The position numbers and the translations under genes were made by a program. Below the pieces are notes generated by a model, which did no database searches, was not told the DNA's origin, and worked only from the letters and a program-made list of their open reading frames with translations. From Oscillospiraceae bacterium (GTDB lineage: Bacteria > Bacillota > Clostridia > Oscillospirales > Oscillospiraceae), in NCBI GenBank assembly GCA_017527825.1, contig JAFXPO010000033.1, positions 1 to 47,350 of the forward strand: DNA of 47,350 nt. The letters are read 5' to 3'. Of this stretch, positions 16,201 to 23,374 are shown piece by piece. Every line of letters begins with the position of its first letter. Position 1 is the stretch's first letter.

Positions 16201-17320
16201 TACCCAGGACTTCGGTACGTTGGTCACCGTCCCGGACGATCCGACAAAGACGGATTATTCGTTCGCGGGCTGGAATACGGCAGCGGATGGAACCGGTATT
16301 CCGTATAGCGCAGGAGCGACCTTTCACCTGACAGACGACCTCACGCTCTACGCCCAGTGGACAGCGAAGGCGGTTTACGCGGTTACAGGCACTGTGAAGC
16401 AGAGCGACAACGCTCCGGCGGGCGGCGTGACTGTTCGCCTGGTGCAGGGCGAGAAAAAAATCGCTGTCACAGCGACAAAAGCGGACGGTACGTTCAGCTT
16501 TTCCGCGCCGGACGGAATTTACAACATCATCGCGGAGCAGGACGGTAAGGTCAAGACAAAGCTTGTGACATTGGACGCAGAACAGAATATTGAGCTTGTG
16601 ATGCCCGCGGGGAACGTCAAGTCCGAGCTGGCGGTGACCGGAACCACAACGCCGAACGTGATGGTCGGCGGTCTGGATGAGTTGGCGGAAGAGAGCGGCG
16701 AAGCAGGTAAAACGGTCACCGTCACGATGACGGTGGAGGAAAAATCCGACGCGGAGAACGCTGATGAGCTTCAGAGCTTTGCCGAGACGCAGGAGCATCC
16801 CAATCAGTCTGTGGACTGCCTTGAAATATCGGTACAAAAGACAGTGGACGCCGTGACGGAGAACATGCCCACGACGAACAGGGTGCTGGAGATCATCGTA
16901 CCCTATCACTTCACAGGCAAGGAGTACCTGACGGTTTATCGTTATCACGACAGCGCCGCGGAACTTGAGAGACTGGATGTCAAGCCCGAAAGCGACTATC
17001 AGGACGGAACCTGTTATTTCGATCTGGCGAACGGCCTCATTTACATCTATGCCAATCAGTTCTCGACCTACGCCGTAGGCTATACGCAATGCTACAACAT
17101 CAATGGTATGGTCAGCTATGGCACCTACTCCGGCACCGTGTCGGTGTCGCTGCTGGATTCGGAAACGGAGGAAGAAAAGTACGCCACGAAAGCTGCTGTA
17201 AGCAGCGGCTCCGGCGCATACAGCTTTGCGCATATCCTCAAAGGAACGTACACGCTGCGCACGGTATGGATCGAGGGCGGGAAGGAAAACGTGCTGAATG
17301 AGACCGTGAATGTATGGTAA
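13250..17320 (+). CDS. Large secreted beta-helix protein with InlB-type repeats
   Basis: The 1356-residue product has a classical signal peptide (MKSIGKKLLSLVMVLALMLG, cleavage near ARA/ET at about 31). An N-terminal beta domain (35-200) is followed by two long right-handed beta-helix regions, each starting with the same VASVTSGGTTTEY segment (about 204 and 482) and rich in GG-x-(F/L)-x-(M/N)-x-GG rungs. Then come two InlB B-type repeats (about 899-1040; for example REGYTFDDWYKE and FAGWNTAADGTG), a carboxypeptidase-regulatory-like domain (about 1041-1124), a mixed region and a second such domain (from about 1281). No LPxTG, SLH or other anchor is present, so it may be released or bound non-covalently. 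AT-rich segments at 13380-13830 and 14020-14540 differ from their neighbours, suggesting domain exchange. It follows the RCK channel by 22 bases. Adhesion or an external sensing partner is inference. Confidence 0.85.
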   Translation: MKSIGKKLLSLVMVLALMLGFAPGMGMTARAETEIPTDRSNAGSGDVYFVGYTTGTQGGDYSLAQDGSYMFDTNGDTKACIGFSGSYSVEFSYASEITPHNYYFRTGDDTSSFTRRNPSAWTLEGKVSENNWTVLDSRSGQRYTTDDNTEVKFDISNNTAYQTFRLTITAINSDGDDNWPVNGRPTFQLSEFYMSGTIAPASSVASVTSGGTTTEYSTFTDAVSAWKSAAANATLTLLSDVAMSSTINVTGAKTLDLNGYGIKMSGNSRVFLLNNGGSLIINDSAPTRSTHKFTVSANGLAALDENGNQSFQGGYITGANSTADSNAKGWGGVAMVGNASSTKKESLIINGGTLIGNYASNSGGAVRVNGNCTFTMTGGAIIYNTSGSGGAVSGETNVSFQISGGTIANNRAAGAVHNLYLANNQKITLSGTLSDASIGVTMASPGVFTTGGIAKDCAFSSDNSAYTVQLAGSELKLALPPVASVTSGGTTTEYTTFTDALSHWTDGGTLTLLSDVTTSSTIMINDSNAHNLILDLNGYGIRYAGAPTVENDEGHIFRLCNPDLTFTLKDADPNRTHYITLTNWRGTSVSDTGTASSVSNGNGVVKITGGYLTGGARKDGNSGDGGAINMGSGGTFVMEAGTIIGNVAGNQGGAVNFWGGTFTMSGGAIAYNYSGNKGGGVCYAVSGSSFNLNGGTIKDNYAQYGGGVYVASGAILNMTEGTIEGNRVTANGAGAAVEADATFCMTGGAIRYNAATGDTGGVLLRAPSVNFTMSGGSIRYNTARAIGGLGIAGAQPKFSGTPVIRDNVKGGTIEKTDTGYILNGGTPCNVYNTNNSVKMEIAGELLDGAEICVTMQTPDVFADSTNTAYNDPTKFVSDNASYIVGKNENGQLLLGAPVTVTFNTDSGSAVAAQTVAIGSVLTKPDDPTREGYTFDDWYKEEACTNAWDYAGDAVSSNTTLYAKWIINQYTVTFDTDGGSTVDAITQDFGTLVTVPDDPTKTDYSFAGWNTAADGTGIPYSAGATFHLTDDLTLYAQWTAKAVYAVTGTVKQSDNAPAGGVTVRLVQGEKKIAVTATKADGTFSFSAPDGIYNIIAEQDGKVKTKLVTLDAEQNIELVMPAGNVKSELAVTGTTTPNVMVGGLDELAEESGEAGKTVTVTMTVEEKSDAENADELQSFAETQEHPNQSVDCLEISVQKTVDAVTENMPTTNRVLEIIVPYHFTGKEYLTVYRYHDSAAELERLDVKPESDYQDGTCYFDLANGLIYIYANQFSTYAVGYTQCYNINGMVSYGTYSGTVSVSLLDSETEEEKYATKAAVSSGSGAYSFAHILKGTYTLRTVWIEGGKENVLNETVNVW
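13862..13897 (+). repeat. 36-bp perfect direct repeat, copy 1
   Basis: Identical to 14696-14731. It encodes the ASVTSGGTTTEY segment that opens the first beta-helix region. Similarity continues more loosely downstream for about 100 bases (LTLLSDV...SSTI), marking an internal gene duplication. Confidence 0.9.
14696..14731 (+). repeat. 36-bp perfect direct repeat, copy 2
   Basis: Second copy of the repeat at 13862-13897, opening the second beta-helix region. Exact nucleotide identity including third codon positions implies a recent duplication or gene conversion. Confidence 0.9.
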
Positions 17321-17364
17321 TACACAAAACCAAAAGAGTTTTACTATAGCGGAGGAAAGAAACA

Positions 17365-18375
17365 ATGGGTGCAGGAACGCAATTTGACAAAACCGAGCTG
17401 CAACGCCTGATGCAGGAGCAGGGCGTCGACCCAAAACCGGAAGAAGTAAGCGGACCGGAGCCGGTTCGCAAGAAAATTGTTCGCGTGGTCATGCTTCTGG
17501 TGATGATCGCGTACTTTGTGGTGCTGCTGTTCGGAAAGTATTTTTTGCCGGAGGATAACGAGATTCTCCTGAGCATGAACGTATTTTCACAGGAGGAAGC
17601 GCCAAACCACCTCGTGTATGTCGCGAGCCTTGCGATCCTGACGCTGAGCGCCAGCACGATCCTACGCTTCTTCATCGCCAGAATGGCGGAAAACAGCGCG
17701 CTGACGAAGCGTACCGGCAGAGCTGTGATAGAACTGCTGGGCAACTTTGTCAAGTACATCGCCGTGTTGGTGCTGGTGCTTCTGTTCCTCAACGCGCTGG
17801 GTGTAGACACGGCTGGACTGCTGGCGGGTCTCGGAATCCTCGGTCTTGTCCTCGGTCTTGGCGTCACGAGCCTCGTGGAGGACGTGGTGGCAGGTATCTT
17901 CATCATCGGCGAGCGCCTCTTTGACGTGGGCGATATCGTCGTGGTGGACGACTTCCGCGGCAGGATTCTGTCCATCGGCATCCGTTCCACGCAGATTGAG
18001 GACGACGGCGGAGATATCATGATCATGCGCAACTCTACCATTGAGAATCTGGTCAACATGACCAACCGCTCCTCCTACGCGATCTGCGATGTTCCCATCA
18101 ATCCAACGGAGTCCTTCGCACATGTGGAGGAGGTCATCAACAACGCACATCTGGAGAAGCTGAAGGAGCGGTATCCTGAGATTGAGAAAGGCCCGTTCTA
18201 CCTCGGTCTGTCCGAAATCAACGGCAAGGGCGTGCAGATCATCACCTTTGTGGCAATCTGCCAGGAGGATACGAAGTATTGGATTCAGCGCATTATGAAC
18301 CGCGAACTGAAACTGCTCTTTGAGAAGAATGGGATCAAGCTGGGCGAGGAGCCCGGTGACGATGACGACGATTGA
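17365..18375 (+). CDS. Small-conductance mechanosensitive channel, MscS/YnaI-like
   Basis: The 336-residue protein has three to four membrane helices: about 38-57, 83-104, 122-145 and the pore helix from about 150, with the Gly/Leu-rich AGLLAGLGILGLVLGLGVTS followed by LVEDVVAGIFIIGERLFDVGD. This fits the MscS pattern of small residues packing in the pore helix. The beta domain (VVVDDFRGRILSIGIRSTQI) and a cytosolic alpha/beta domain follow; the tail ends in an acidic run (GDDDDD). It protects against osmotic downshock or passes ions under tension. The start ATG 17365 has a strong GGAGG. The gene sits 44 bases after the secreted-protein gene and 20 bases before the next, in the same apparent operon as the RCK channel. 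Together with the 964-residue homologue it makes two MscS proteins in one locus. Confidence 0.93.
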   Translation: MGAGTQFDKTELQRLMQEQGVDPKPEEVSGPEPVRKKIVRVVMLLVMIAYFVVLLFGKYFLPEDNEILLSMNVFSQEEAPNHLVYVASLAILTLSASTILRFFIARMAENSALTKRTGRAVIELLGNFVKYIAVLVLVLLFLNALGVDTAGLLAGLGILGLVLGLGVTSLVEDVVAGIFIIGERLFDVGDIVVVDDFRGRILSIGIRSTQIEDDGGDIMIMRNSTIENLVNMTNRSSYAICDVPINPTESFAHVEEVINNAHLEKLKERYPEIEKGPFYLGLSEINGKGVQIITFVAICQEDTKYWIQRIMNRELKLLFEKNGIKLGEEPGDDDDD

Positions 18376-18395
18376 AGCGTCAGGGGGCGTGAGCC

Positions 18396-19595
18396 ATGAG
18401 ATTAGGGCAATATAACAACCGCAAGCCCAAAAACGCGGTGGGCGCGGGAAAACAAAGCTCAGGCAATGAGTTCAACAGCTCACTCAAGCGGGAGCGGCAC
18501 CCTGAGCCGCCGCAGTATCCTACGAGCAAGGTGGATGAGCGCAAGAAGGTTTCTGAGTCGCGGGATGCGCGACCGAAGGAATCGGGAAGCCGCTCCCAGA
18601 GCAGCTCCTCCCGGAGCAGTTCTTCCCGGAGAGAGTCCTCATCCAGCAGCAAATCTTCTGCGAGCCGAAACAGCGCCAGCAACAACGTGAAGCAAATGCA
18701 GAATGCGGCGAGGAGCGTTGTTCGCAGCACGGTGGTCATGGTGGGCGGCACAACAACCGTGTTGGCAAACACGGTTATGCCTGAGCTGAAAACCACGATT
18801 TCGGAGACATTTCATATCGAGGTGCCAACCATCGTTGAAACGGTGGCGCAGTCCGGGGAAAACACGGCCGACTGGCTGGTTGAGGGCGACGAGGCTGGAA
18901 TCTTTGAAGAGGGCGAAGAAGAGACGCTGGAGGAGGACCTTGAGGCGGACGATCTAGACGAGACGGACGAAATCGACGAGGACAGCGACGACAACGACGA
19001 CCGCGACACGGAGGACGGCGATGAGGAAACCGCGCCGCCGGACGAAGACGTAGCGGAAACGCCCCCAGAGCAGCCGGAAGAAGTGCCGGAGGATGTATCT
19101 GAAGAGGAACCGGAAGAGGTGCCGGAAGAAGTGCCGGAAGAGCTGCCGGAAGAGGTGCCGGAAGAGGCTGAGGAAGAACCTGAAGAGGAAGTTGAGGAAG
19201 AGCCTGAGGAGGAGCCGGTGGAAGAACCGGAAGTCCCCGAACAGCCTGCAACACCGAGTACGCCGAGCGGCGGCTCGTCCGGTCCGATTATCAGATGGAC
19301 ATGGAGTGATGGCAATGCCGGCGCGTCGGTTTGGGTGCAAGGATACGGCACCGCGGAGGCGACCGTAAAGAAGGAGGAAAAACCGGCAACCTGCACGGAA
19401 GACGGTTCGATTACCTATACGGCAACCGCGACAGTCGGCGAACAAATCTACACTGATACACGCACCGAGAAAACCGCCGACGCGACCGGTCACACCTTTG
19501 GAGCGCCGCAGACGTCGAATGGCAAGACGGTCTACCATTGCAGCGAATGCGGTAAAGACTTTGTGATCAATTATGGCATCTCAGAGGAGAAGTGA
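18396..19595 (+). CDS. Unknown charge-polarised protein: Ser/Arg head, hydrophobic segment, Glu/Pro stalk, beta-like C-terminal domain
   Basis: No family is recognised. The 399-residue protein is strongly segmented: a basic, Ser/Arg-rich, probably disordered head (1-105), a modestly hydrophobic stretch (107-128, VVMVGGTTTVLANTVM), an acidic region (165-220), an about 60-residue PEEVPEE-type repeat stalk (224-280), and a C-terminal domain (322-390) with TCTEDGSITYTATATVGEQI and a CSEC pair (Cys382, Cys385). Similar TCTEDGSITYTA modules occur in cell-surface proteins of gut Firmicutes. If 107-128 spans the membrane, the basic head would be inside and the acidic stalk outside (inference, weak because the segment is short and polar). 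It lies 20 bases after the MscS gene, and its last 23 bases overlap the phosphatase gene, so it is part of the operon. Confidence 0.75.
   Translation: MRLGQYNNRKPKNAVGAGKQSSGNEFNSSLKRERHPEPPQYPTSKVDERKKVSESRDARPKESGSRSQSSSSRSSSSRRESSSSSKSSASRNSASNNVKQMQNAARSVVRSTVVMVGGTTTVLANTVMPELKTTISETFHIEVPTIVETVAQSGENTADWLVEGDEAGIFEEGEEETLEEDLEADDLDETDEIDEDSDDNDDRDTEDGDEETAPPDEDVAETPPEQPEEVPEDVSEEEPEEVPEEVPEELPEEVPEEAEEEPEEEVEEEPEEEPVEEPEVPEQPATPSTPSGGSSGPIIRWTWSDGNAGASVWVQGYGTAEATVKKEEKPATCTEDGSITYTATATVGEQIYTDTRTEKTADATGHTFGAPQTSNGKTVYHCSECGKDFVINYGISEEK
19066..19236 (+). repeat. Imperfect 15-base coding repeat (PEEVP-type)
   Basis: Degenerate tandem units such as gaagtgccggaa encode PEEVP/PEELP/PEEEV pentapeptides at residues 224-280 of the polarised protein. 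Such tracts vary in length by slippage and form extended rigid stalks in other proteins. Confidence 0.8.
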
Positions 19596-20094
19596 CTCGG
19601 AGTCGCAAGCGTCAAAGGCGGCGCGGACCATCAACATTCTCTTCGTCTGCCACGGCAATATCTGCCGGAGTCCGATGGCGGAATTTGTGATGAAGGATCT
19701 GGTGGAAAAAGAGGGTTTCAGAGAGAGAATCCATGTCGCGTCGGCGGCAACCACGTCGGAGGAAATCGGCAATCCGGTCTATCCTCCGGCGCGGCGGAAG
19801 CTTGCCGAGCATGGGATCGGCTGCGGCGGCAAGACGGCAAGGCAGATGACTTATGCCGACTATGGGCGCTATGACCTGCTGATCGGCATGGATCGGGAAA
19901 ACCTTGCTGACATGCGGCGTATTTGCCGCGGCGATCCCGAAGGCAGGGTCCACCTCCTGATGGATTATACCGACCGCCCCGGCAGCGTTGCCGATCCGTG
20001 GTACACGCGGGACTTTGAGGCGACCTGGCGGGACGTCGAGGAAGGCTGTCGGGGATTGCTGGCTCAGCTGAGAACACAGTTTTTTAACAAGTGA
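19573..20094 (+). CDS. Low-molecular-weight protein-tyrosine phosphatase
   Basis: This 173-residue enzyme hydrolyses phosphotyrosine (or phosphoarginine in some relatives). The P loop is CHGNICRS with Cys26 and Arg32 (C-x5-R), and the general acid lies in DPWY at Asp142. The tyrosine- or threonine-selective position after the second Cys cannot settle the substrate. The only in-frame start is ATG 19573, which overlaps the previous gene by 23 bases and adds an about 18-residue polar N-terminal extension compared with typical family members. It is the last gene of the channel operon, directly before a terminator. In other bacteria these phosphatases act with capsule tyrosine kinases or McsB; neither is seen here, so its target in this locus is unknown, and the Ser/Arg-rich neighbour is a candidate only by proximity. 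Confidence 0.92.
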   Translation: MASQRRSDSESQASKAARTINILFVCHGNICRSPMAEFVMKDLVEKEGFRERIHVASAATTSEEIGNPVYPPARRKLAEHGIGCGGKTARQMTYADYGRYDLLIGMDRENLADMRRICRGDPEGRVHLLMDYTDRPGSVADPWYTRDFEATWRDVEEGCRGLLAQLRTQFFNK

Positions 20095-20124
20095 GAGGAA
20101 TCGGCGGGAGTCCGCCGATTCCTC
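20095..20124 (+). terminator. Intrinsic terminator ending the channel operon
   Basis: Perfect 13-bp arms GAGGAATCGGCGG (20095-20107) and CCGCCGATTCCTC (20112-20124) with a GAGT loop start immediately after the phosphatase stop. The T-run is poor (TTGCATTCC) and overlaps the -35 of the pfkA promoter. Confidence 0.8.
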
Positions 20125-20153
20125 TTGCATTCCCGGCGCATAGCGCATATAAT
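20125..20153 (+). promoter_or_regulatory. pfkA promoter
   Basis: TTGCAT (20125-20130), 17-nt spacer and a perfect TATAAT (20148-20153), 32 bases before the pfkA ATG. The -35 touches the terminator of the upstream operon. Confidence 0.8.
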
Positions 20154-20185
20154 CACAGCAGAATCGAGAAAGGGTGGTGTTCCCC

Positions 20186-21172
20186 ATGGAAAACAAAAAG
20201 ATCAAGCGAATCGGCGTTCTCACAAGCGGCGGCGACGCACCGGGCATGAACGCGGCGGTTCGTGCGGTGGTGCGCACCGCGATTTCCTATGGCATGGAAT
20301 GCGTAGGCATTCGGCGCGGCTGGCAGGGTCTCATCAACAGCGATTTCATCAATATGAAAAGCGACAGCGTTAACCACATTCTCTCCCGCGGCGGCACGAT
20401 TCTCTACACAGCGCGCAGCGATGACTTCATGACCGAGGAGGGCCGCAAGAAGGCGGTTTCCACCTGCAAGATGCTGGGCATTGACGCCGTAATCGCCATT
20501 GGCGGCGACGGTACATTCCGCGGCGCGCTGGAACTCTCGCGCCTTGGCATTCCTGTGGTCGGCATTCCGGCGACCATTGACAACGACCTCGGCTGTTCCA
20601 ATTACACCATTGGCTTTGATACCGCCTGCAACACTGCGATTGAGTGCATCGATCGCCTGCGCGACACGATGCAGTCCCACGAGCGCTGCTCCGTGGTGGA
20701 GGTCATGGGACGCAACGCGGGGTTCCTTGCCCTCTATGTTGCCATTGCCGCCGGCGCGACCGCAGTGTTGGTGCCGGAGCGCGAGTTGGACTTCCGGAAG
20801 GACGTGGTTGAGCGCATTCAGAACGCGCGCCTTGCGGGTAATACCCACTTCATGATCGTCGTCGCCGAAGGCGTCGGCAGCGCGTTCGAGATCGGCGCAC
20901 GCATCAAGGAGGAGCTGGGTATGGACCCGCGCGTTACGGTGCTGGGTCACATTCAGCGCGGCGGTTCGCCCAACGCCCGCGACCGCGAGACCGCGACCCG
21001 CATGGGATACTTTGCGATCAAGGTCCTTGCCGAGGGACGCAGCAATTGCATTGTCGGCACGCAGCAGGGCGGTATCGTCGACATCCCCATCGAGGAAGCG
21101 CTGGGGATGAAGAAGAGATTGCAGATGGAGCGCTACAACGTGCTGGAAGCGATGGGCAACTTCAGCCGGTAA
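20186..21172 (+). CDS. pfkA: ATP-dependent 6-phosphofructokinase
   Basis: This 328-residue cytosolic enzyme phosphorylates fructose 6-phosphate to the 1,6-bisphosphate, the committed step of glycolysis. Motifs are SGGDAPGMNAAVR (14-26), the ATP-site GGDGTFRGA (about 106-114), the catalytic TIDND (130-134, Asp132), EVMGRNAGFLAL and the substrate/effector segment GHIQRGGSPNARDR. Gly at the GGDGT position favours ATP over pyrophosphate as donor. Start ATG 20186 is preceded by AGAAAGGGTGG; a GTG at 20174 in the same frame is less likely. It is a single-gene unit with its own promoter and a strong terminator. Length matches bacterial PfkA (about 320). Confidence 0.97.
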   Translation: MENKKIKRIGVLTSGGDAPGMNAAVRAVVRTAISYGMECVGIRRGWQGLINSDFINMKSDSVNHILSRGGTILYTARSDDFMTEEGRKKAVSTCKMLGIDAVIAIGGDGTFRGALELSRLGIPVVGIPATIDNDLGCSNYTIGFDTACNTAIECIDRLRDTMQSHERCSVVEVMGRNAGFLALYVAIAAGATAVLVPERELDFRKDVVERIQNARLAGNTHFMIVVAEGVGSAFEIGARIKEELGMDPRVTVLGHIQRGGSPNARDRETATRMGYFAIKVLAEGRSNCIVGTQQGGIVDIPIEEALGMKKRLQMERYNVLEAMGNFSR

Positions 21173-21178
21173 ATGACA

Positions 21179-21210
21179 GGGGCGAAGCCATACGGCTTCG
21201 CCCCTTTTTT
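21179..21210 (+). terminator. pfkA terminator
   Basis: GGGGCGAAGCC (21179-21189), loop, GGCTTCGCCCC (21194-21204), then TTTTTT. It overlaps the stop codon of the converging thioesterase gene. Confidence 0.93.
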
Positions 21211-21931
21211 ATTCGTGCAGTATACGCGCCAGCACGATGGTTTTTCCATCGGGCAATGCCGCGCGGAGGGACAATACGCCGCCGTCCTCTCGCTTCTGCC
21301 ACACCAGCGTGTCTCCTTCGTAGCAGGGGGCGCGAAACGCAATTTCCAGCTCACGAATGCTCATGCCCTGCCAGTCGCGATCGGCAAACAGCCCCGCCAG
21401 TGCGCGAAGATAGGCGGCGTTGTTCATGTGTCCGCCGAGATCAATGTCCGTGGAGCGCACCTTGTAGCGCGCAAATTCGTCCAGCGGTTCATCCTTCATG
21501 CGGGTGAACGGCTCCGCCCAGACGGAGTCCGGGTAGAACGTGAAGCCCGACGGGAAAATCCCAGTCATGGGATGCAGCCGACCACTGTCCATTTCCAAAA
21601 TGGTCCATTCCGTTTTGCCCGCGACAAGCAGCCCACCGTTTTGTGTGATGGTGTAATCTCGGTCGGCGCGCAGCTTGCCCGGCTGCTCCGGCCAGGTGGC
21701 GAGCGTTACACGATCCGCCAGCTTCGGACGGCGAAGAAAGCGCACACGGGTGCGTACCGTCAGCCAGAAGAGCCCCCGCTTCATCAGCCGCGGCGTGTCA
21801 AACGCCAGCTCCTCAGCGTGAATGGCGGCGAGGTCCATAAACAGCGCAAAGGTGTCGGGAATTCCCAGACAGGCGCCGCTGTCGCACACACTGGGCAGGA
21901 CGGCGTATTCCTGCGTATATCGATTCTGCAT
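21209..21931 (-). CDS. Acyl-ACP thioesterase (FatA-like double hotdog)
   Basis: This 240-residue protein hydrolyses acyl-acyl carrier protein to free fatty acid. It carries two hotdog halves: the N-terminal half includes LFWLTVRTRVRFLRRP and GGLLVAGKTEWTIL, and the C-terminal half carries DIDLGGHMNNAAYLRAL, which supplies the Asp/His/Asn catalytic or substrate residues seen in the FatA family. Length fits the bacterial members (about 240-250). It starts one base after the glutamine synthetase stop, without a clear ribosome site, so it depends on translational coupling with glnA. A metabolic link between the two is not evident. The stop codon lies in the T-run of the pfkA terminator. Confidence 0.87.
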   Translation of the reverse strand: MQNRYTQEYAVLPSVCDSGACLGIPDTFALFMDLAAIHAEELAFDTPRLMKRGLFWLTVRTRVRFLRRPKLADRVTLATWPEQPGKLRADRDYTITQNGGLLVAGKTEWTILEMDSGRLHPMTGIFPSGFTFYPDSVWAEPFTRMKDEPLDEFARYKVRSTDIDLGGHMNNAAYLRALAGLFADRDWQGMSIRELEIAFRAPCYEGDTLVWQKREDGGVLSLRAALPDGKTIVLARILHE

Positions 21932-21932
21932 C

Positions 21933-23264
21933 TCAGTAGTTGGTGATGTACCGCTCGATCTCCCACGAGCTGACGCGAGTGCAGTAGGCGTTCCATTCCT
22001 CTTCCTTGCCGGTGATGTACTGAAGCAGGGCGTGGGTGCCGAGAACGCTGCAAATCAACTCGTCATTGCGCAGCGCGTCAATGGCGTTTGCCAGGGAGTT
22101 CGGCAGGGAGCCGACGCCCTTCGCCTTCCGCTCGGCGGAGGAAAGCTCATAGATGTTGTCCGTCACCTCGTCAGGGGGTGTGAGATTGCGCTTGATGCCG
22201 TCCAGACCCGCAGCGAGGCAGACCGCCAGAGCCAGATAGGGGTTGCAGGAGGGATCGGGATTGCGCAGCTCGACGCGGGTGGAGGAGCCGCGGGGCGCGG
22301 GCACACGAATGAGCGCACTGCGGTTGCCGGTCGACCAGGAGATATAGCACGGCGCCTCGTAGCCGGGCACCAGCCGTTTGTAGGAATTGACCAGCGGATT
22401 GGTCAGCGCACAGATGGCGGGCACATGGGCGAGAACGCCCGCGATAAAGTGATAGGCGACGTCGGAGAGCTGCCGCTCGCCGGTTTCGTCATAAAACGCG
22501 TTTTTGCCATCCTTGAACAGCGACATGTTGATGTGCATGCCATTGCCCGCGACGCCAAAGAGCGGCTTGGGCATGAATGTGGCGTGCAGTCCGTCCTTCT
22601 GCGCCAGCGTTTTAACCGCCAGCTTGAAGGTCATGATATCGTCCGCGGCGGTCAGCGCGTCAGCATATTTGAAGTCGATCTCATGCTGTCCGGCGGCGCA
22701 TTCGTGGTGGGACGCCTCGATTTCAAAGCCCATCTCCTCCAGCGCCATGCAAATCTTCTGACGCGTGAGGTTGGCGGTATCCAGCGGACCGGCGTCGAAA
22801 TAGCTCACCTCGTCGTTGGTTTTGGTGGTGGGTCTGCCGTGCTCGTCGGTTTTAAAGAGGAAGAACTCGCATTCCGGACCGACATTGAAGGAGAAGCCCA
22901 GATCGGCGGCTTCCCGCAATACACGGTGCAGCACGCCGCGAGGATCGCCGGCAAATGGCGTCCCGTCGGGATTGTATACGTCGCAAAGCATCCGGGCGCA
23001 GATGCCGAACTCCTGATCCCAGGGCAGCACAACAAAGGTGTCCAAATCAGGGTGCAGATACTGGTCGGACTCCTCAATGCGGGTGTAACCCTCAATGGAA
23101 CTGCCGTCGAACATGATCTGGTTGTCTACCGCTTTTTCAATCTGGGAGGCGGGGAGCGTTACGTTCTTGAGCTGCCCGAAAATATCGGTGAATTGCATGC
23201 GGATGAAATGCACATTTTTCTCGCGTACCATGCGGATAACGTCTTCGCGGGTGTACTTAGACAT
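21933..23264 (-). CDS. glnA: Glutamine synthetase, type I
   Basis: This 443-residue enzyme makes glutamine from glutamate, ammonia and ATP. Length and absence of the 25-residue insertion of the GSI-beta class make it Bacillus-type GSI-alpha, which is feedback-inhibited and not adenylylated. Visible marks are FDGSSIEGY (52-60), the metal-site region [25 protein letters not shown], the glutamate-site [14 protein letters not shown] and the C-terminal [13 protein letters not shown]. Start ATG 23264 has AAAGGGGG. Promoter 23297-23325 precedes it. No GlnR-type operator (TGTNA-N7-TNACA) is obvious around that promoter. The acyl-ACP thioesterase follows one base after its stop. Confidence 0.97.
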   Translation of the reverse strand: MSKYTREDVIRMVREKNVHFIRMQFTDIFGQLKNVTLPASQIEKAVDNQIMFDGSSIEGYTRIEESDQYLHPDLDTFVVLPWDQEFGICARMLCDVYNPDGTPFAGDPRGVLHRVLREAADLGFSFNVGPECEFFLFKTDEHGRPTTKTNDEVSYFDAGPLDTANLTRQKICMALEEMGFEIEASHHECAAGQHEIDFKYADALTAADDIMTFKLAVKTLAQKDGLHATFMPKPLFGVAGNGMHINMSLFKDGKNAFYDETGERQLSDVAYHFIAGVLAHVPAICALTNPLVNSYKRLVPGYEAPCYISWSTGNRSALIRVPAPRGSSTRVELRNPDPSCNPYLALAVCLAAGLDGIKRNLTPPDEVTDNIYELSSAERKAKGVGSLPNSLANAIDALRNDELICSVLGTHALLQYITGKEEEWNAYCTRVSSWEIERYITNY

Positions 23265-23296
23265 ATCGAAAGTCCCCCTTTAGCAAATCTGCCCAT

Positions 23297-23325
23297 AGTA
23301 TATAGGATAACTTGTGCAAGTGCAA
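23297..23325 (-). promoter_or_regulatory. glnA promoter
   Basis: On the minus strand TTGCAC (plus 23320-23325), 17-nt spacer and TATACT (plus 23297-23302). The RBS and ATG follow about 30 bases on. TTGCAC occurs twice in tandem just at the -35. Confidence 0.8.
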
Positions 23326-23329
23326 CAAA

Positions 23330-23361
23330 AATTTGCGCGAAGGCGAACCTTCGCGCAAATT
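23330..23361. terminator. Bidirectional terminator between the SLH protein gene and glnA
   Basis: AATTTGCGCGAAGG (23330-23343), loop CGAA, CCTTCGCGCAAATT (23348-23361) with T-runs on both strands. It ends the leftward SLH-protein transcript immediately ahead of the glnA promoter. Confidence 0.85.
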
Positions 23362-23374
23362 TTTATGTTTTGGT

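Noticed and set aside
19066..19236. CRISPR-like or non-coding tandem repeat
   Set aside because: Units are in-frame, degenerate and 15 bases long without spacers; they encode a PEEVP stalk.
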